From assembly GCA_026392515.1 (NCBI GenBank), contig JAPLBY010000017.1:1-53293 (forward strand): a DNA stretch of 53,293 nt, given 5' to 3'. Shown here piece after piece: positions 7,447 to 16,926 of this stretch. The notes beneath the pieces are model-generated. The model saw nothing but the letters and a program-made list of their open reading frames with translations. It was not told the DNA's origin and ran no database searches. Origin of the DNA: Actinomycetota bacterium (GTDB lineage: Bacteria > Actinomycetota > Actinomycetes > S36-B12 > UBA5976). The position numbers and the translations under genes are program-made. Within the stretch, counting starts at the first letter, position 1. Every line of letters starts with the position of its first letter.

Positions 7447-7647
7447 ATGGGACGTGGCCGTGCAAAAGCCAAGCAAACTAAAGTTGCTCGCGATCTGAAA
7501 TACAACAGCCCCAACACAGACTTAAGCGCCCTGCAAGCTGAACTTGGCGGCTCATCATATGTTCCAAGTGATGAAGATATTGAAACTCCGGATTTAGAAA
7601 ACGATCCGTATGCCAAGTATTACGAGGATGAAGAAGACGAAGATTAA
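7447..7647 (+). CDS. DUF3073 family protein
   Basis: The 66-residue protein has the basic N-terminus MGRGRAKAKQTKVARDLKY and an acidic tail (YYEDEEDED) characteristic of DUF3073, an actinobacterial family of unknown function usually encoded head-on to purM (Rv0810c-like). AAGGGGG upstream is a good ribosome site. The charge split, basic front and acidic end, suggests a nucleic-acid or protein binder, but this is only inference. Confidence 0.92.
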   Translation: MGRGRAKAKQTKVARDLKYNSPNTDLSALQAELGGSSYVPSDEDIETPDLENDPYAKYYEDEEDED

Positions 7648-7668
7648 GTCGCTAAATTTCTAGCCGAC
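7648..7668. terminator. Weak bidirectional terminator between DUF3073 and purM
   Basis: GTCGCTA pairs with TAG-C-CGAC (7 bp, one bulged C) around a 6-nt loop, filling the 20-bp gap between convergent genes. No strong U-run is present. Confidence 0.4.
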
Positions 7669-8771
7669 TATTTCGCGTAATTCCCAACGAGCTTTACCGC
7701 TCCACCGTTTCCACCCTTAGCCAGAGCATCGCCAGTTTCATTTGCGCCGCGCGTGCGAGCCTCACCACAAACCCAAGCTTTCAAACCACTTGCCTGCAAT
7801 GCAGTGATTGCAATCTGAGCAGCACTTGCTGGCACAAATGCCAACATGCCAACTCCCATGTTGAAAGTTTTCTCAGCTTCGATTTGTTCGATGTTGCCTC
7901 GTGCTTGCAGCCAAGCAAATATCGCTTGCGGGGTCCAAGTGGATCGATCCAAATCAAGTGCCAAGTTTGCTGGCATAACGCGAGCCACGTTGGCTGCAAT
8001 TCCGCCACCAGTGATGTGGGAAATGGAATGAACTTCTACAGCCTTGATCAAATTCAAAATGTCTTTTGCATAGATACGAGTTGGTTCCAGGAGTTCTTCA
8101 CCAAGGGTTCGCCCGAACTCAGCAACATTGTCATGAACATCCAGGCCTGCAACATTAAATGCCACATGCCTTGCTAACGAATATCCATTTGAATGCAAAC
8201 CACTTGAGCCGATTGCAATTGCAACATCCCCAGCAACTACTCGTTCTGGGCCAAGCATGTTGATTGCATCAACCACACCGGTTCCAGCGCCAGCAATGTC
8301 GTAGTCATCTGGACCAAGTAATCCTGGGTGCTCAGCGGTTTCGCCGCCAACTAGAGCGCAGCCTGCCTGCACACAACCATTGGCAATGCCAGTAACAATT
8401 GCAGCTACGCGTTCTGGGTGAACTTTGCCAACTGCGATGTAGTCGGTCATAAACAAAGGCTCAGCACCACAAACCACTAAGTCATCAACCACCATGGCTA
8501 CTAAATCGATGCCAACAGTGTCGTGAACATCCATGCGGCGAGCAACATCAATCTTGGTACCAACACCATCTGTTGAGGTTGCTAGCAATGGCTTAGTCAT
8601 AGTTTTAAAAGCACTGATATCAAATAGACCCGCGAACCCACCGAAGTCACCAAAAACTTCAGATCGATTCGCGCTAGCAATTGCAGTTCGCATCAAATCA
8701 ACGGCGCGCTCTCCGGCTTCAGTATCAACGCCAGCAGCAGCGTAAGAAGATTTTTTGTTATCTTCGCTCAA
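7668..8771 (-). CDS. purM: Phosphoribosylformylglycinamidine cyclo-ligase
   Basis: PurM performs the fifth step of purine synthesis, closing FGAM to AIR with ATP. The 367-residue protein has the expected elements in order: YAAAGVDTEAGE at the N-terminus, the TDGVGTK loop (about residues 66-72), DLVAMVVDDLVVCGAEPLF, GGETAEHPG, and SSGLHSNGYSLAR followed by ITGGG. It overlaps the purF stop region by four bases, so the two are translationally coupled. Slightly longer than E. coli PurM, as in other actinobacteria. Confidence 0.96.
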   Translation of the reverse strand: MSEDNKKSSYAAAGVDTEAGERAVDLMRTAIASANRSEVFGDFGGFAGLFDISAFKTMTKPLLATSTDGVGTKIDVARRMDVHDTVGIDLVAMVVDDLVVCGAEPLFMTDYIAVGKVHPERVAAIVTGIANGCVQAGCALVGGETAEHPGLLGPDDYDIAGAGTGVVDAINMLGPERVVAGDVAIAIGSSGLHSNGYSLARHVAFNVAGLDVHDNVAEFGRTLGEELLEPTRIYAKDILNLIKAVEVHSISHITGGGIAANVARVMPANLALDLDRSTWTPQAIFAWLQARGNIEQIEAEKTFNMGVGMLAFVPASAAQIAITALQASGLKAWVCGEARTRGANETGDALAKGGNGGAVKLVGNYAK

Positions 8772-10281
8772 GGTCGGCGAACCACTTCGTCAATGGCCGT
8801 CATTCCATCGTGAGCGATGCCAAAACCTTCCAACACGTGTTTGCCAAGTAGGGCTTCTTCCGGAAGTTCAACTGGGTAAACACCGTCAAAGCAAGCTCGG
8901 CATAACCGATCCTTAGCAACGTTGGTTGACTCAACCAACGCATCAAGTGAAATGAATGAAAGCGAGTCCGCACCGATCGATTGGCGGATCTCATCTATCG
9001 TTAAGCCGTTGGCAATCAATTCAGCACGAGTTGCAAAATCAATTCCATAGAAACATGGCCACTGAACCGGAGGACTAGAAATTCGAACGTGAACTTCAGT
9101 TGCGCCCGATTCCCTCAACATCTTCACGATCGCGCGCTGGGTATTACCGCGAACGATCGAATCATCAACTACAACTAAGCGCTTACCTTCAATAACCCCG
9201 CGAAGTGGATTGAGTTTCAAGCGAATACCAAGTTGGCGAATAGTTTGGCTTGGCTGGATAAAGGTGCGGCCAACATAGGCATTCTTAACAAAGCCTTGCG
9301 CAAACGGAATGCCACTTGCTTGGGCGTAACCAACCGCTGCTGGAGTTCCGGATTCTGGAACTGGAATCACCACATCAGCATCTACTGGGAATTCTTTAGC
9401 CAAGCGTCGACCGACTTCAACGCGAACACCGTGCACTGCATTGCCGTTGATGGTTGTGTCTGGGCGGGCAAGGTAAACAAATTCAAACAAGCAACCCTTT
9501 GGATCAGCATCAGCAAATCGATTTGAACGTAGTCCGTGTTCATCGATTGCAACAATCTCACCTGGTTCAATCTCACGAACATATGTTGCGCCAACGATAT
9601 CGAGGCGGTTTCAGATGCAATCACCCAACCGCGCTCTAGGCGACCAAGTACTAACGGACGAATACCTTGCGGATCGCGAGCACCATACAAAGTTTGATCA
9701 TCCATAAACACCAGCGAGAACGCACCACGAACATTTGGCAGCTCGAGCATTGCTGCAGTTTCCATGGTCATGTCCGGATGCGCAGCCAACAACGCAGTCA
9801 AAATGTCGGTATCAGTTGTGGCAAGGTTGCCAAAGTCTGGATACAACTCCCCGGCAGATTCGCGTGCATCCCGCAAGCGCGAAGAAAGATGATGAGTGTT
9901 AGTTATGTTGCCGTTGTGTGAAAGCGCGAGGTGACCAGTTGCAGTCGCGCGGAAAGTTGGTTGGGCGTTATCCCAGCAACTTGATCCTGTGGTGCTATAA
10001 CGGGTGTGACCAATTGCGATGTAACCGGAGAGGGATTCCAAAGCCGATTCAGTGAAGACCTGAGATACCAATCCCATGTCTTTGAAAACTGTGATGTTGT
10101 GACCATCGCTAACAGCAATGCCAGCTGACTCTTGGCCACGATGCTGCAATGCATACAAGCCGTAAAACGTAAGTTTGGCTACTTCTTCTCCGGGTGCCCA
10201 TACGCCAAAAACACCGCAGGCATCCTGCGGACCTTTTTCACCTGGGAGCAACTCGTGATTGAGTCGACCATCGCCTGCCAC
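8768..10281 (-). pseudogene. purF: Amidophosphoribosyltransferase, frameshifted
   Basis: PurF makes phosphoribosylamine from PRPP and glutamine, the committed purine step. The N-terminal part (10281 to about 9605) is a class II glutamine amidotransferase with nucleophile Cys22 (QDACGVFG) after a short propeptide, plus GHTRYST and SHNGNITN. The C-terminal part carries the PRPP site VVVDDSIVRGNT and CRACFDGVYPVELP, part of the iron-sulfur ligand set. The frames meet at about 9598-9608, just after GWVIASETA. Restoring one base (or four) gives the expected L-D-I-V-G-A-T-Y-V-R-E-I-E-P-G-E. Start is GTG at 10281, six bases after TAGACT. A break in an essential-type gene with no other copy in view suggests a sequence error. 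Confidence 0.93.
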
Positions 10282-10287
10282 AGGCCT

Positions 10288-10293
10288 AGTCTA
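10288..10293 (-). promoter_or_regulatory. -10 element of purF (leaderless)
   Basis: TAGACT on the minus strand, 6 nt (AGGCCT) before the purF GTG. Its first three bases are also the TAG stop codon of the upstream nucleotidyltransferase gene. Confidence 0.5.
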
Positions 10294-10938
10294 CCGCTGT
10301 GGGTTCCGGTTAGACCGAAGGATCGATGAATACCAATTTGCAAAGAACTCTCTAAGTTCCCCAGGGTCGATTCCAGATCCACTCAAATTTAGATCTTCAA
10401 AGCGCTCGATAGTCTCCAACATTTCAGATAGTGCTACTGGATCAAAGCCTGGGTCAATCATCTGAGCCATGACGATCATTGAATCAAGTGAAAAATGTGT
10501 TGCAAGTACGTAAACATCGATGAAGTCTCTTGCCAGAGCTCTGTCAAATAAGGCTAGCAATTTTCGTCCCGCCAACTCTTCTGGCGCCACAACTAATCCC
10601 ACGCGCGTCTGGACTGGCTTCAAAATCAAAGCACTGTCACGAGCAAGGTCAACCAGCAATGACTCATCACCATGAATAATCACTCGTCGAAATGAATTTT
10701 CAGACCTAACAAGTTCAACACTCCAGCCATTTCGATCCGAGAGATTAACCAGGCTGTTAAGACCATCCTCAATCGCATAGTTTGGAATATTTGTAAAGAA
10801 GTCGAGATCCTGTGTTGGTCGTTTTGAAATGCCATGGACAAGTAGTGCTGCTCCACCAGCCAATACAAATTGATTTCCACCCGTTGTTGACAGAAATTCA
10901 GTTGCAACCTGAATTTGAAAATCTGTGAGCGCTTCCAC
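10291..10938 (-). CDS. AbiEii-type nucleotidyltransferase, likely toxin
   Basis: The 215-residue protein has the nucleotidyltransferase signature of the AbiEii/MenT group: LAGGAALLVHG (glycine pair at 28-29), a T-x-DLDFF metal site (Asp44 and Asp46), then GRKLLALFDRALARDFIDVYVL, the K-x-x-A-x-x-x-R-x-x-x-(K/R)-D-x-x-D motif. AbiEii is the toxin of type IV toxin-antitoxin systems, and relatives in mycobacteria modify tRNA 3' ends. It starts nine bases after the HTH gene stop and forms an operon with it. It ends on the purF promoter. Substrate is not known from sequence; a non-toxic nucleotidyltransferase is possible. Confidence 0.82.
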   Translation of the reverse strand: MEALTDFQIQVATEFLSTTGGNQFVLAGGAALLVHGISKRPTQDLDFFTNIPNYAIEDGLNSLVNLSDRNGWSVELVRSENSFRRVIIHGDESLLVDLARDSALILKPVQTRVGLVVAPEELAGRKLLALFDRALARDFIDVYVLATHFSLDSMIVMAQMIDPGFDPVALSEMLETIERFEDLNLSGSGIDPGELREFFANWYSSILRSNRNPQR

Positions 10939-10947
10939 GAAAGTTCC

Positions 10948-11454
10948 TTAACCAACTAACACTTGATCAACCAGCGGTTGCCAAGCCAAGCGAACTTTCT
11001 TGGGAATTACTATTTCATTCCAAAGATCTATCAAAAGCGTGCCATCAATTATTGAAACAATGTCTCGGGGATTACCCTCTTGCAAAACTAACTCATACGC
11101 TCGTTCCCGATCTTTTCGTAACGCTAAATTGAATTCCCTGTCAAGATCAGACCAATTGATGTGAAGTGGAAGTTGCAATTTCCGAAGTGCTTGTCCAGCC
11201 GGTAGTTGTGGCAGCTGATTTGGCACATGAATTGCATTTCCCCTAGTTGTAATAACTTTACGAAACTTAATCTTTGGCACGGCCACAAGTTCTAGTGACA
11301 AGACTTCAAACATTCGCTCAACGGTAGAAAGCTGCGGAGACTTCCGGCCATTTTCGTAAGCAGACAGTGTCGGGCGCGAAGTTCCAGAGAGTTCTGCCCA
11401 CTGATCTTGGGTTAGACCTGAATTCACTCGAGCCTGAGCAATTAGATGTGACAT
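10948..11454 (-). CDS. XRE-family HTH protein, likely antitoxin and autorepressor
   Basis: The 168-residue product has an N-terminal Cro/C1-type helix-turn-helix (residues about 3-60, QARVNSGLTQDQWAELSG and SRPTLSAYENGRKSP) and a C-terminal domain of no recognised family containing a duplicated W-x-x-L pattern. The frame opens upstream, but ATG 11452-11454 fits the HTH start and follows a purine-rich AGAGGGG. Together with the downstream nucleotidyltransferase it resembles a toxin-antitoxin pair in which the antitoxin represses transcription. A palindrome lies 15 bases upstream of its start. Confidence 0.82.
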   Translation of the reverse strand: MSHLIAQARVNSGLTQDQWAELSGTSRPTLSAYENGRKSPQLSTVERMFEVLSLELVAVPKIKFRKVITTRGNAIHVPNQLPQLPAGQALRKLQLPLHINWSDLDREFNLALRKDRERAYELVLQEGNPRDIVSIIDGTLLIDLWNEIVIPKKVRLAWQPLVDQVLVG

Positions 11455-11469
11455 GGCCCCTCTTTTCGT

Positions 11470-11489
11470 ATGTATCTTATCGGATACAT
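11470..11489. promoter_or_regulatory. Palindromic operator over the HTH promoter
   Basis: ATGTATC (11470-11476) and GATACAT (11483-11489) form a perfect 7-bp inverted repeat. On the minus strand TTGCCT, 17 bp and TAATGT make a promoter whose -10 overlaps this repeat. It lies in the 83-bp gap between the HTH gene and the divergent SCP2-like gene, so it could affect both. Confidence 0.6.
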
Positions 11490-11537
11490 TACCTGACTCG
11501 AAAAGTTCAGGCAAGCCTTTTGCGAAACAATGAAGGC

Positions 11538-11876
11538 ATGACCAAGGTTGATCGCGCCCTCTCAATAGAGAATGCAACCATCGCCTTAGCAAATCCAACT
11601 GACCCAGAAGTTCTTGCCACAGGCGTTCGCTCTTCCTTGCAATGGTTTGCCGACCAAAATCCAGGTCGCGCGGTTGAGGTGAGAGTTCCGCCCTATCTTG
11701 CAGTTCAAATCCTGGGTGGCACCACCCATCGCCGGGGCACTCCACCAGCAGTTGTCGAAATGAGTCCACAAACTTGGCTTGAGTTGTTCACTAAGAAGCT
11801 GACCTGGGTCGATGCTGTTGCTAGTGGAAAAATTACAGCAAGCGGGGAACGAAGCGACTTAAGCGAACTGCTTTAA
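11538..11876 (+). CDS. Sterol carrier (SCP2-like) family protein, Rv0807-like
   Basis: The 112-residue protein matches the short actinobacterial sterol-carrier-family proteins encoded beside purF in mycobacteria (Rv0807). Visible features are VRSSLQWFADQNPGRAVEVRVPPYLAVQ and a C-terminal PQTWLELFTKKLTWVDAVASGKI, typical of SCP2-like folds that bind hydrophobic ligands. The ligand is unknown. The start at 11538 follows GAAGGC closely. It is convergent with purL (seven bases apart) and divergent from the HTH gene. Confidence 0.8.
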   Translation: MTKVDRALSIENATIALANPTDPEVLATGVRSSLQWFADQNPGRAVEVRVPPYLAVQILGGTTHRRGTPPAVVEMSPQTWLELFTKKLTWVDAVASGKITASGERSDLSELL

Positions 11877-11883
11877 TCCGCAA

Positions 11884-14151
11884 TTAACCAAAAAGTCGAG
11901 GCAGAGTTTCTTCACTGATTGTGCGAAGTTCATCAATGTCCATAGAAATTGACTCCCCAAATACTCCCGCTAATTCAACTGACTTACTCAAGGCATCCAC
12001 CACGCCAATTTTGGTCACTGGGAAACTCTTTGATTCACAAAGCGCCAAGAATTCGTCATTTCGATCCTGCGGAACCACAACCACAGCGCGAGTTGCTGAT
12101 TCGCTCCATAAGAAAGTGAAAGCTTCCAGCCCAGCTGGAACTTCTAGACGAACACCAACACCAGATCGCATTGCCATCTCAGCAATCGTTTGCGCGATGC
12201 CACCTTCAGAAACATCGTGGGCGGCTGCAAACAATTCATTACGGGATCCGGCAACCAAAATCTCAGCCAAAGTCATTTCGGCCTGAAGATCCAAAGCCGG
12301 AGGCAGACCGCCAAGGTGTTTATGAATTGCGTGCGCCCATTCGGAGCCAGCTAGTTCATCACGAGTGGTTCCAAGTACATAAACAATCTCGCCATCGCGC
12401 TGCCAGGCCATTGGTGTGCGCCGATCAACGTCTTGAATAACTCCCAGCACACCAATTACTGGTGTTGGGTGAATCGCCACTTCGCCTGTCTGGTTATAGA
12501 ACGAAACGTTGCCGCCAGTGACGGGAGTTCCCATCTCTAAGCAAGCATCAGCTAAACCGGTAACGGCCTGCTCAAACTGCCACATCACTGCAGGATCTTC
12601 AGGCGAACCAAAGTTCAAGCAGTTAGTTACCGCAAGTGGTTTTGCACCAGTTACCGCAACGTTTCGATACGACTCAGCTAGTGCCAGCTGAGCACCCTTG
12701 TAAGGATCAAGGGCAGCAAACCGAGCATTGCAATCAGTTGATACCGCAATACCCAGTCCTGTTTTTTCATCGACGCGAATCATGCCGCTATCTTCTGGTT
12801 GAGCAAGAACAGTGTTGCCCATTACATAACGGTCATACTGCGAAGTCACCCAAGACTTTGACGCAAGGTTTGGAGTTCCAGTCATTGTTAGCCAGGTTTG
12901 TTTTACTTCGTCAGCAGACTTTGGTCGAACTAAGTTTTCTGGTCCTGAAGATTGGCGAACATCCATCCAATCTGGACGAGCATAAGGACGCTCGTAAACC
13001 GGACCATCATGAGCCACCGATCTTGGTGGCACGTTGACAATTTCTTGGCCATGCCATTCAACGGTTAAGCGACCAGAGTTATTCACTTCACCTATTACTA
13101 CTGCTTCAACATCCCACTTTTTACAAACTGCCATGAACGCATCGATCTTGGCTGGTTCAACAACCGCACACATTCTTTCCTGTGATTCACTCATCAAGAT
13201 TTCTTCTGGCGACAAAGTGCTATCCCGAAGTAATACGCGATCTAGCCAAACGTGCATTCCGCCTTCGCCATTGCTGGCAAGTTCGCTTGTTGCACAAGAT
13301 ATTCCAGCTCCACCCAGATCCTGAATGCCTTCAACTAATCCAGCATGCAAGACCTCAAGTGTGCATTCAATCAGCAACTTCTCCATGAATGGATCACCAA
13401 CTTGAACACTAGGTCGTTTGGCTGGGCCATCAGCATCGAATGTTTCCGAAGCCAAAACGCTCACGCCACCAATGCCATCGCCACCAGTTCGAGCGCCATA
13501 AAGAATCACAGCGTTACCAACACCACTTGCCTTAGCTAAGTGAATGTCTTCGTGCTTCATGGTTCCAACACATAGTGCGTTAACCAATGGATTTCCTTGG
13601 TAGCTAGAATCAAAAACTATTTCGCCACCAATGTTTGGTAGCCCTAAGCAGTTTCCATATCCACCAATGCCAGAAACAATTCCGGTCAAGACACGTCGAG
13701 TGTCAGGATTTTCTGGATCTCCGAAACGAAGTGGGTCCATTACGGCTACTGGACGTGCACCCATCGAAATAATGTCGCGAACAATTCCACCGATACCGGT
13801 TGCGGCGCCTTGATATGGCTCAACATAAGAAGGGTGATTATGTGACTCAACCTTGAACGTCACTGCCCAGCCTTGACCAATGTCCACAACGCCTGCGTTC
13901 TCGCCAATGCCAACCAGCATTGAATCGTTCTTTGGAACTTTGGTTCCAAACTGGCGCAAGTGAACCTTGGAAGATTTGTAACTGCAGTGCTCAGACCACA
14001 TAACGGAATACATTGCTAATTCAGATGAAGTTGGGCGTCGGCCAAGGATCTCTCGAATTGATTCGTATTCATCTTTCTTTAGACCAAGTTCGGCAAATGG
14101 TTGCGAAGTTTTTGGTGATGAAATGGCATCGGAAACAGTATCAATACTCAT
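11884..14151 (-). CDS. purL: Phosphoribosylformylglycinamidine synthase subunit PurL
   Basis: PurL is the small-type synthetase subunit of FGAM synthase, converting FGAR to FGAM using ammonia from PurQ. The 755-residue length is right for the PurS/PurQ-dependent form. Seen in order: [13 protein letters not shown] near residue 48, [27 protein letters not shown] (nucleotide/metal site), [16 protein letters not shown], and the second half with [14 protein letters not shown] and AAHDVSEGG. It overlaps purQ by four bases, so it is the last gene of purS-purQ-purL. Confidence 0.97.
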   Translation of the reverse strand: MSIDTVSDAISSPKTSQPFAELGLKKDEYESIREILGRRPTSSELAMYSVMWSEHCSYKSSKVHLRQFGTKVPKNDSMLVGIGENAGVVDIGQGWAVTFKVESHNHPSYVEPYQGAATGIGGIVRDIISMGARPVAVMDPLRFGDPENPDTRRVLTGIVSGIGGYGNCLGLPNIGGEIVFDSSYQGNPLVNALCVGTMKHEDIHLAKASGVGNAVILYGARTGGDGIGGVSVLASETFDADGPAKRPSVQVGDPFMEKLLIECTLEVLHAGLVEGIQDLGGAGISCATSELASNGEGGMHVWLDRVLLRDSTLSPEEILMSESQERMCAVVEPAKIDAFMAVCKKWDVEAVVIGEVNNSGRLTVEWHGQEIVNVPPRSVAHDGPVYERPYARPDWMDVRQSSGPENLVRPKSADEVKQTWLTMTGTPNLASKSWVTSQYDRYVMGNTVLAQPEDSGMIRVDEKTGLGIAVSTDCNARFAALDPYKGAQLALAESYRNVAVTGAKPLAVTNCLNFGSPEDPAVMWQFEQAVTGLADACLEMGTPVTGGNVSFYNQTGEVAIHPTPVIGVLGVIQDVDRRTPMAWQRDGEIVYVLGTTRDELAGSEWAHAIHKHLGGLPPALDLQAEMTLAEILVAGSRNELFAAAHDVSEGGIAQTIAEMAMRSGVGVRLEVPAGLEAFTFLWSESATRAVVVVPQDRNDEFLALCESKSFPVTKIGVVDALSKSVELAGVFGESISMDIDELRTISEETLPRLFG

Positions 14152-14840
14152 GCTGAAACTTTTCCGTTGTTAACTAGTGAAGTTAGTAGTGACGTAAAGA
14201 ATCGAAGACCATCAGTTGTTGGTCCGGTTAACTTTTCAACAGCATGTTCTGGGTGTGGCATGATGCCAACTACATTTCCTCGCGCATTTGTAATTCCAGC
14301 AATTTCGCGACGGGATCCATTTGGATTGATCTCTAGGTAACGAGCTATCACTCGCCCTTCACCTTCTAGTTCATCCAAAGTCTTTTCATCAGCGACGTAG
14401 CCACCTTCACCGTTCTTAAGTGGAATCAAAATCTCTTGACCGATTTCATAATTCGAAGTCCACATCGAACTATTGTTTTCAATTCGAAGCTTTTGATCTC
14501 GGCAAATGAAATGCAAATGATCATTGCGCGTCAATGCGCCAGGCAATAGATGAGACTCAGTCAAGACTTGAAATCCATTACAAATTCCAAGGACAGGTAA
14601 TCCGCCATTTGCGGCATCAACTAGTTTTCCCATCACGGGAGCAAACTTTGCAATTGCGCCACATCGCAAATAATCGCCGTAAGAAAAACCGCCAGGCAAT
14701 ACAACGGCATCAACGGAGTGCAGATCAGCATCGGCATGCCAAAGTGAAACCGATTCTCCACCAGCTAATCGAACTGCACGAGCGGCATCTTTATCGTCAA
14801 GGGATCCAGGGAAGGTGATCACGCCAACCCGTGGAGTCAT
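14148..14840 (-). CDS. purQ: Phosphoribosylformylglycinamidine synthase subunit PurQ
   Basis: PurQ is the glutaminase of FGAM synthase, a class I amidotransferase of 230 residues. The nucleophile elbow is VLGICNGFQ, and the His/Glu pair is in MPHPEHAVE near the C-terminus. [18 protein letters not shown] is the family's oxyanion region. It overlaps both purS and purL by four bases, which fits tight coupling of the complex subunits. Confidence 0.97.
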   Translation of the reverse strand: MTPRVGVITFPGSLDDKDAARAVRLAGGESVSLWHADADLHSVDAVVLPGGFSYGDYLRCGAIAKFAPVMGKLVDAANGGLPVLGICNGFQVLTESHLLPGALTRNDHLHFICRDQKLRIENNSSMWTSNYEIGQEILIPLKNGEGGYVADEKTLDELEGEGRVIARYLEINPNGSRREIAGITNARGNVVGIMPHPEHAVEKLTGPTTDGLRFFTSLLTSLVNNGKVSA

Positions 14841-15082
14841 GGGCGAACCTGCACTGTGAAATCTTCGATAACTGGATTACTCAAGAGAGTTGCAGCGATT
14901 TCATGAATCTGATCCAGCTTTGCCTTATCAACATCGCCATCAATGTTTAGTACGAACTGCTTGCCCTGTCGAACATCAACAACACCGGAAAGTCCAACAC
15001 GACCAAGCGCGCCAACAATGGCGCGTCCCTGTGGGTCAAGGATTTCAGGCTTAAGTGCTACATCAACAACGACTATCGCCAT
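14837..15082 (-). CDS. purS: Phosphoribosylformylglycinamidine synthase subunit PurS
   Basis: PurS is the small structural subunit that bridges PurL and PurQ. The 81-residue sequence contains [15 protein letters not shown] and a [13 protein letters not shown] strand typical of PurS. GAAGG lies about ten bases before the ATG. It is the first gene of the purSQL operon; a strong palindrome is found 55 bases upstream. Confidence 0.95.
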   Translation of the reverse strand: MAIVVVDVALKPEILDPQGRAIVGALGRVGLSGVVDVRQGKQFVLNIDGDVDKAKLDQIHEIAATLLSNPVIEDFTVQVRP

Positions 15083-15137
15083 GGGTATTTACCTTCACTG
15101 TTACGCCTTGATTAAAAATTCCAAGCATCTTGAAGTA

Positions 15138-15160
15138 GGTTACAACAAATAGTTGTAACC
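15138..15160. repeat. Perfect 9-bp palindrome between the polysaccharide operon and purS
   Basis: GGTTACAAC (15138-15146), AAATA, GTTGTAACC (15152-15160). It begins two bases past the methyltransferase stop (minus strand). No U-run follows, so it is either a weak terminator or an operator ahead of purSQL. Confidence 0.6.
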
Positions 15161-15162
15161 AT

Positions 15163-15849
15163 CTAAACTGGCTTCCTCGCAACAACGAACATTTGCCCGC
15201 CAAAAAGTTTCCAGAATATCGGGAGTTTCAAGTATGTTCGAACTACCCATTCTGGGATTGCAAACTTTACCTTCGTTGCAGAATAAGGTATAAATTTTCC
15301 GATCGAAAGATCAATCTGAAATCCAGAAATTAACAATGCTTCATTTAAACTTATTGGGGTTAGCGGTAGCGTATGGTCAAGGAAATCGAAAAATTTTGTG
15401 CCGACAGCATTGAAGTTTGGCATTAAAGTAATTAGGAGTCCGCCCGGCTTGAGAATTCTAAATGATTCCTCAATTACTTTAAGTAGCTGATTAGAATCCG
15501 ATAAGTGTTCGAAAAAGTTGCTTGAAAAGACAAGGTCTACTTTCATTTCTTTCAGAAAAGATAAGTCATCAGCACTTTGAAGGTGGAATTCTACATCTGC
15601 ATCCATTAATTCTTGGCATTTTGGATTTAAATCCACGGCAAACTTTTTCCGCGCCTTCACTCCATTTATGAATTCCCCTCCTCCTGGAGCTAATTCAAGT
15701 ACACAGTCAGACTCGTCAACCCATTTTGGAAACCAATTTTTACACAATGCATTCCAAGTATTAGTTCGAGATTTACTTGCATTTTCGCCGCCGAATCGAA
15801 CTACATATAGTTTTTCTAGTGTCTCTGGATTGTCTTGCGCCCGAGTCAT
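15163..15849 (-). CDS. Class I SAM-dependent methyltransferase
   Basis: A 228-residue Rossmann-fold methyltransferase. The SAM loop is VLELAPGGGEF (about residues 50-60), AVDLNPK is the acidic post-II motif, SSNFFEHLSD fits motif IV, and RILKPGGLLITL is the classic post-motif strand. It is the last gene of the rfbC-led operon, so it probably methylates a sugar of the surface glycan, but substrate is inferred only from context. AT-rich compared with the purine genes next to it. Confidence 0.82.
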   Translation of the reverse strand: MTRAQDNPETLEKLYVVRFGGENASKSRTNTWNALCKNWFPKWVDESDCVLELAPGGGEFINGVKARKKFAVDLNPKCQELMDADVEFHLQSADDLSFLKEMKVDLVFSSNFFEHLSDSNQLLKVIEESFRILKPGGLLITLMPNFNAVGTKFFDFLDHTLPLTPISLNEALLISGFQIDLSIGKFIPYSATKVKFAIPEWVVRTYLKLPIFWKLFGGQMFVVARKPV

Positions 15850-15899
15850 TTTTTTTTGCCAGAATCGTAAGTGAAGAACAATAAGGAATTCATTTGTCC

Positions 15900-16925
15900 T
15901 TAAATAGTCCCTTCTGCTATCGCCTTCTCAATCCAAGGAATAACTTCATCGAGCATTTCATCAAGACCTGTAGAAACTTCAAATCCAAGCAGATTTTTAG
16001 CCTTTTCCACAGATGGGATCCTTTTTTGGACGTCATATTCAAAGGCTTCGTCGTTCACAACTCTAAGCGGAACTTCTGGACCCTTGACTTTATGCCAGAT
16101 AACCTCGGCTAACTCAAGAACGCTAGTGGCAGTTGGAGTAGAGATATTGAAATCTTCATTGTAAGCAGCGGGGTTATCAAGTGACGCCACAATTCCTCGC
16201 GCAAGATCTCCACCGTATGTGTAGCAGCGAACCTGAGATCCATCTCCAAGAATATGTACTGGATCCTGGCCCTTCAGAATTTTTTGGACAAGATCCGGGA
16301 CAACATGGCTCATTGCCAAAGTAACATTCCCTGAATGGATTTCGACATCTCCTGACGCCCTTCGCTCACCAATGCCCACGCAATTAAACGGGCGCAAAAT
16401 CGTGAATGGAACTTTGTATTGATCCCAGGCGGCATGCGCGAAATACTCGACGGCTAGTTTCTGGAATCCATATGAAGACAAGGGTGGTGGAACCTTGCGC
16501 TCATCACCTTCCAGCGATGGCCAGTTGTCTGTGGATTCAAACACCATAGAGGATGACAGATAGGTTACTTTTTTCAATCTCCCTTGAGGGAAAACCTTTA
16601 TAGCTGCGTCGCAACTTGCTGAGATAATGCGTTCGTTTGTAGCGAGCAGGTCGTAGGCGTAAGTGTGAAAATATGAAATACCACCGATCATCGCAGCACC
16701 TGCTATAAAGTGATCGGCGTCCTTAAGTACGTCTACCATAAGGTCAACGTTCTGCGCATCACCTTCTACGAGTGTGTAATTTGGATGCGTATCGTATGCA
16801 TGAGTCACGCGTCCATATTTGCTGAAGTTATCCACTCCAGTTACTGAGAATCCTCGATCAAGTAACTCTTGAACTACATATCCCCCGATAAAGCCGGCCG
16901 ATCCCGTTACAACTACATTGCTCAA
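15900..16925 (-). CDS. NAD-dependent sugar epimerase/dehydratase (SDR)
   Basis: This is an extended SDR of 341 residues. The nucleotide loop is GSAGFIGG (residues 8-15), catalytic Ser and Tyr lie in SSSMVFE and SYGFQK, and a C-terminal domain has the LRPFNCVGIG substrate region. It probably interconverts an NDP-sugar, perhaps by 4-epimerisation of the uronic acid made by the dehydrogenase two genes upstream. The family is too broad to fix the substrate. It follows the GT2 gene within one base. Confidence 0.82.
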   Translation of the reverse strand: MSNVVVTGSAGFIGGYVVQELLDRGFSVTGVDNFSKYGRVTHAYDTHPNYTLVEGDAQNVDLMVDVLKDADHFIAGAAMIGGISYFHTYAYDLLATNERIISASCDAAIKVFPQGRLKKVTYLSSSMVFESTDNWPSLEGDERKVPPPLSSYGFQKLAVEYFAHAAWDQYKVPFTILRPFNCVGIGERRASGDVEIHSGNVTLAMSHVVPDLVQKILKGQDPVHILGDGSQVRCYTYGGDLARGIVASLDNPAAYNEDFNISTPTATSVLELAEVIWHKVKGPEVPLRVVNDEAFEYDVQKRIPSVEKAKNLLGFEVSTGLDEMLDEVIPWIEKAIAEGTI

Positions 16926-16926
16926 T

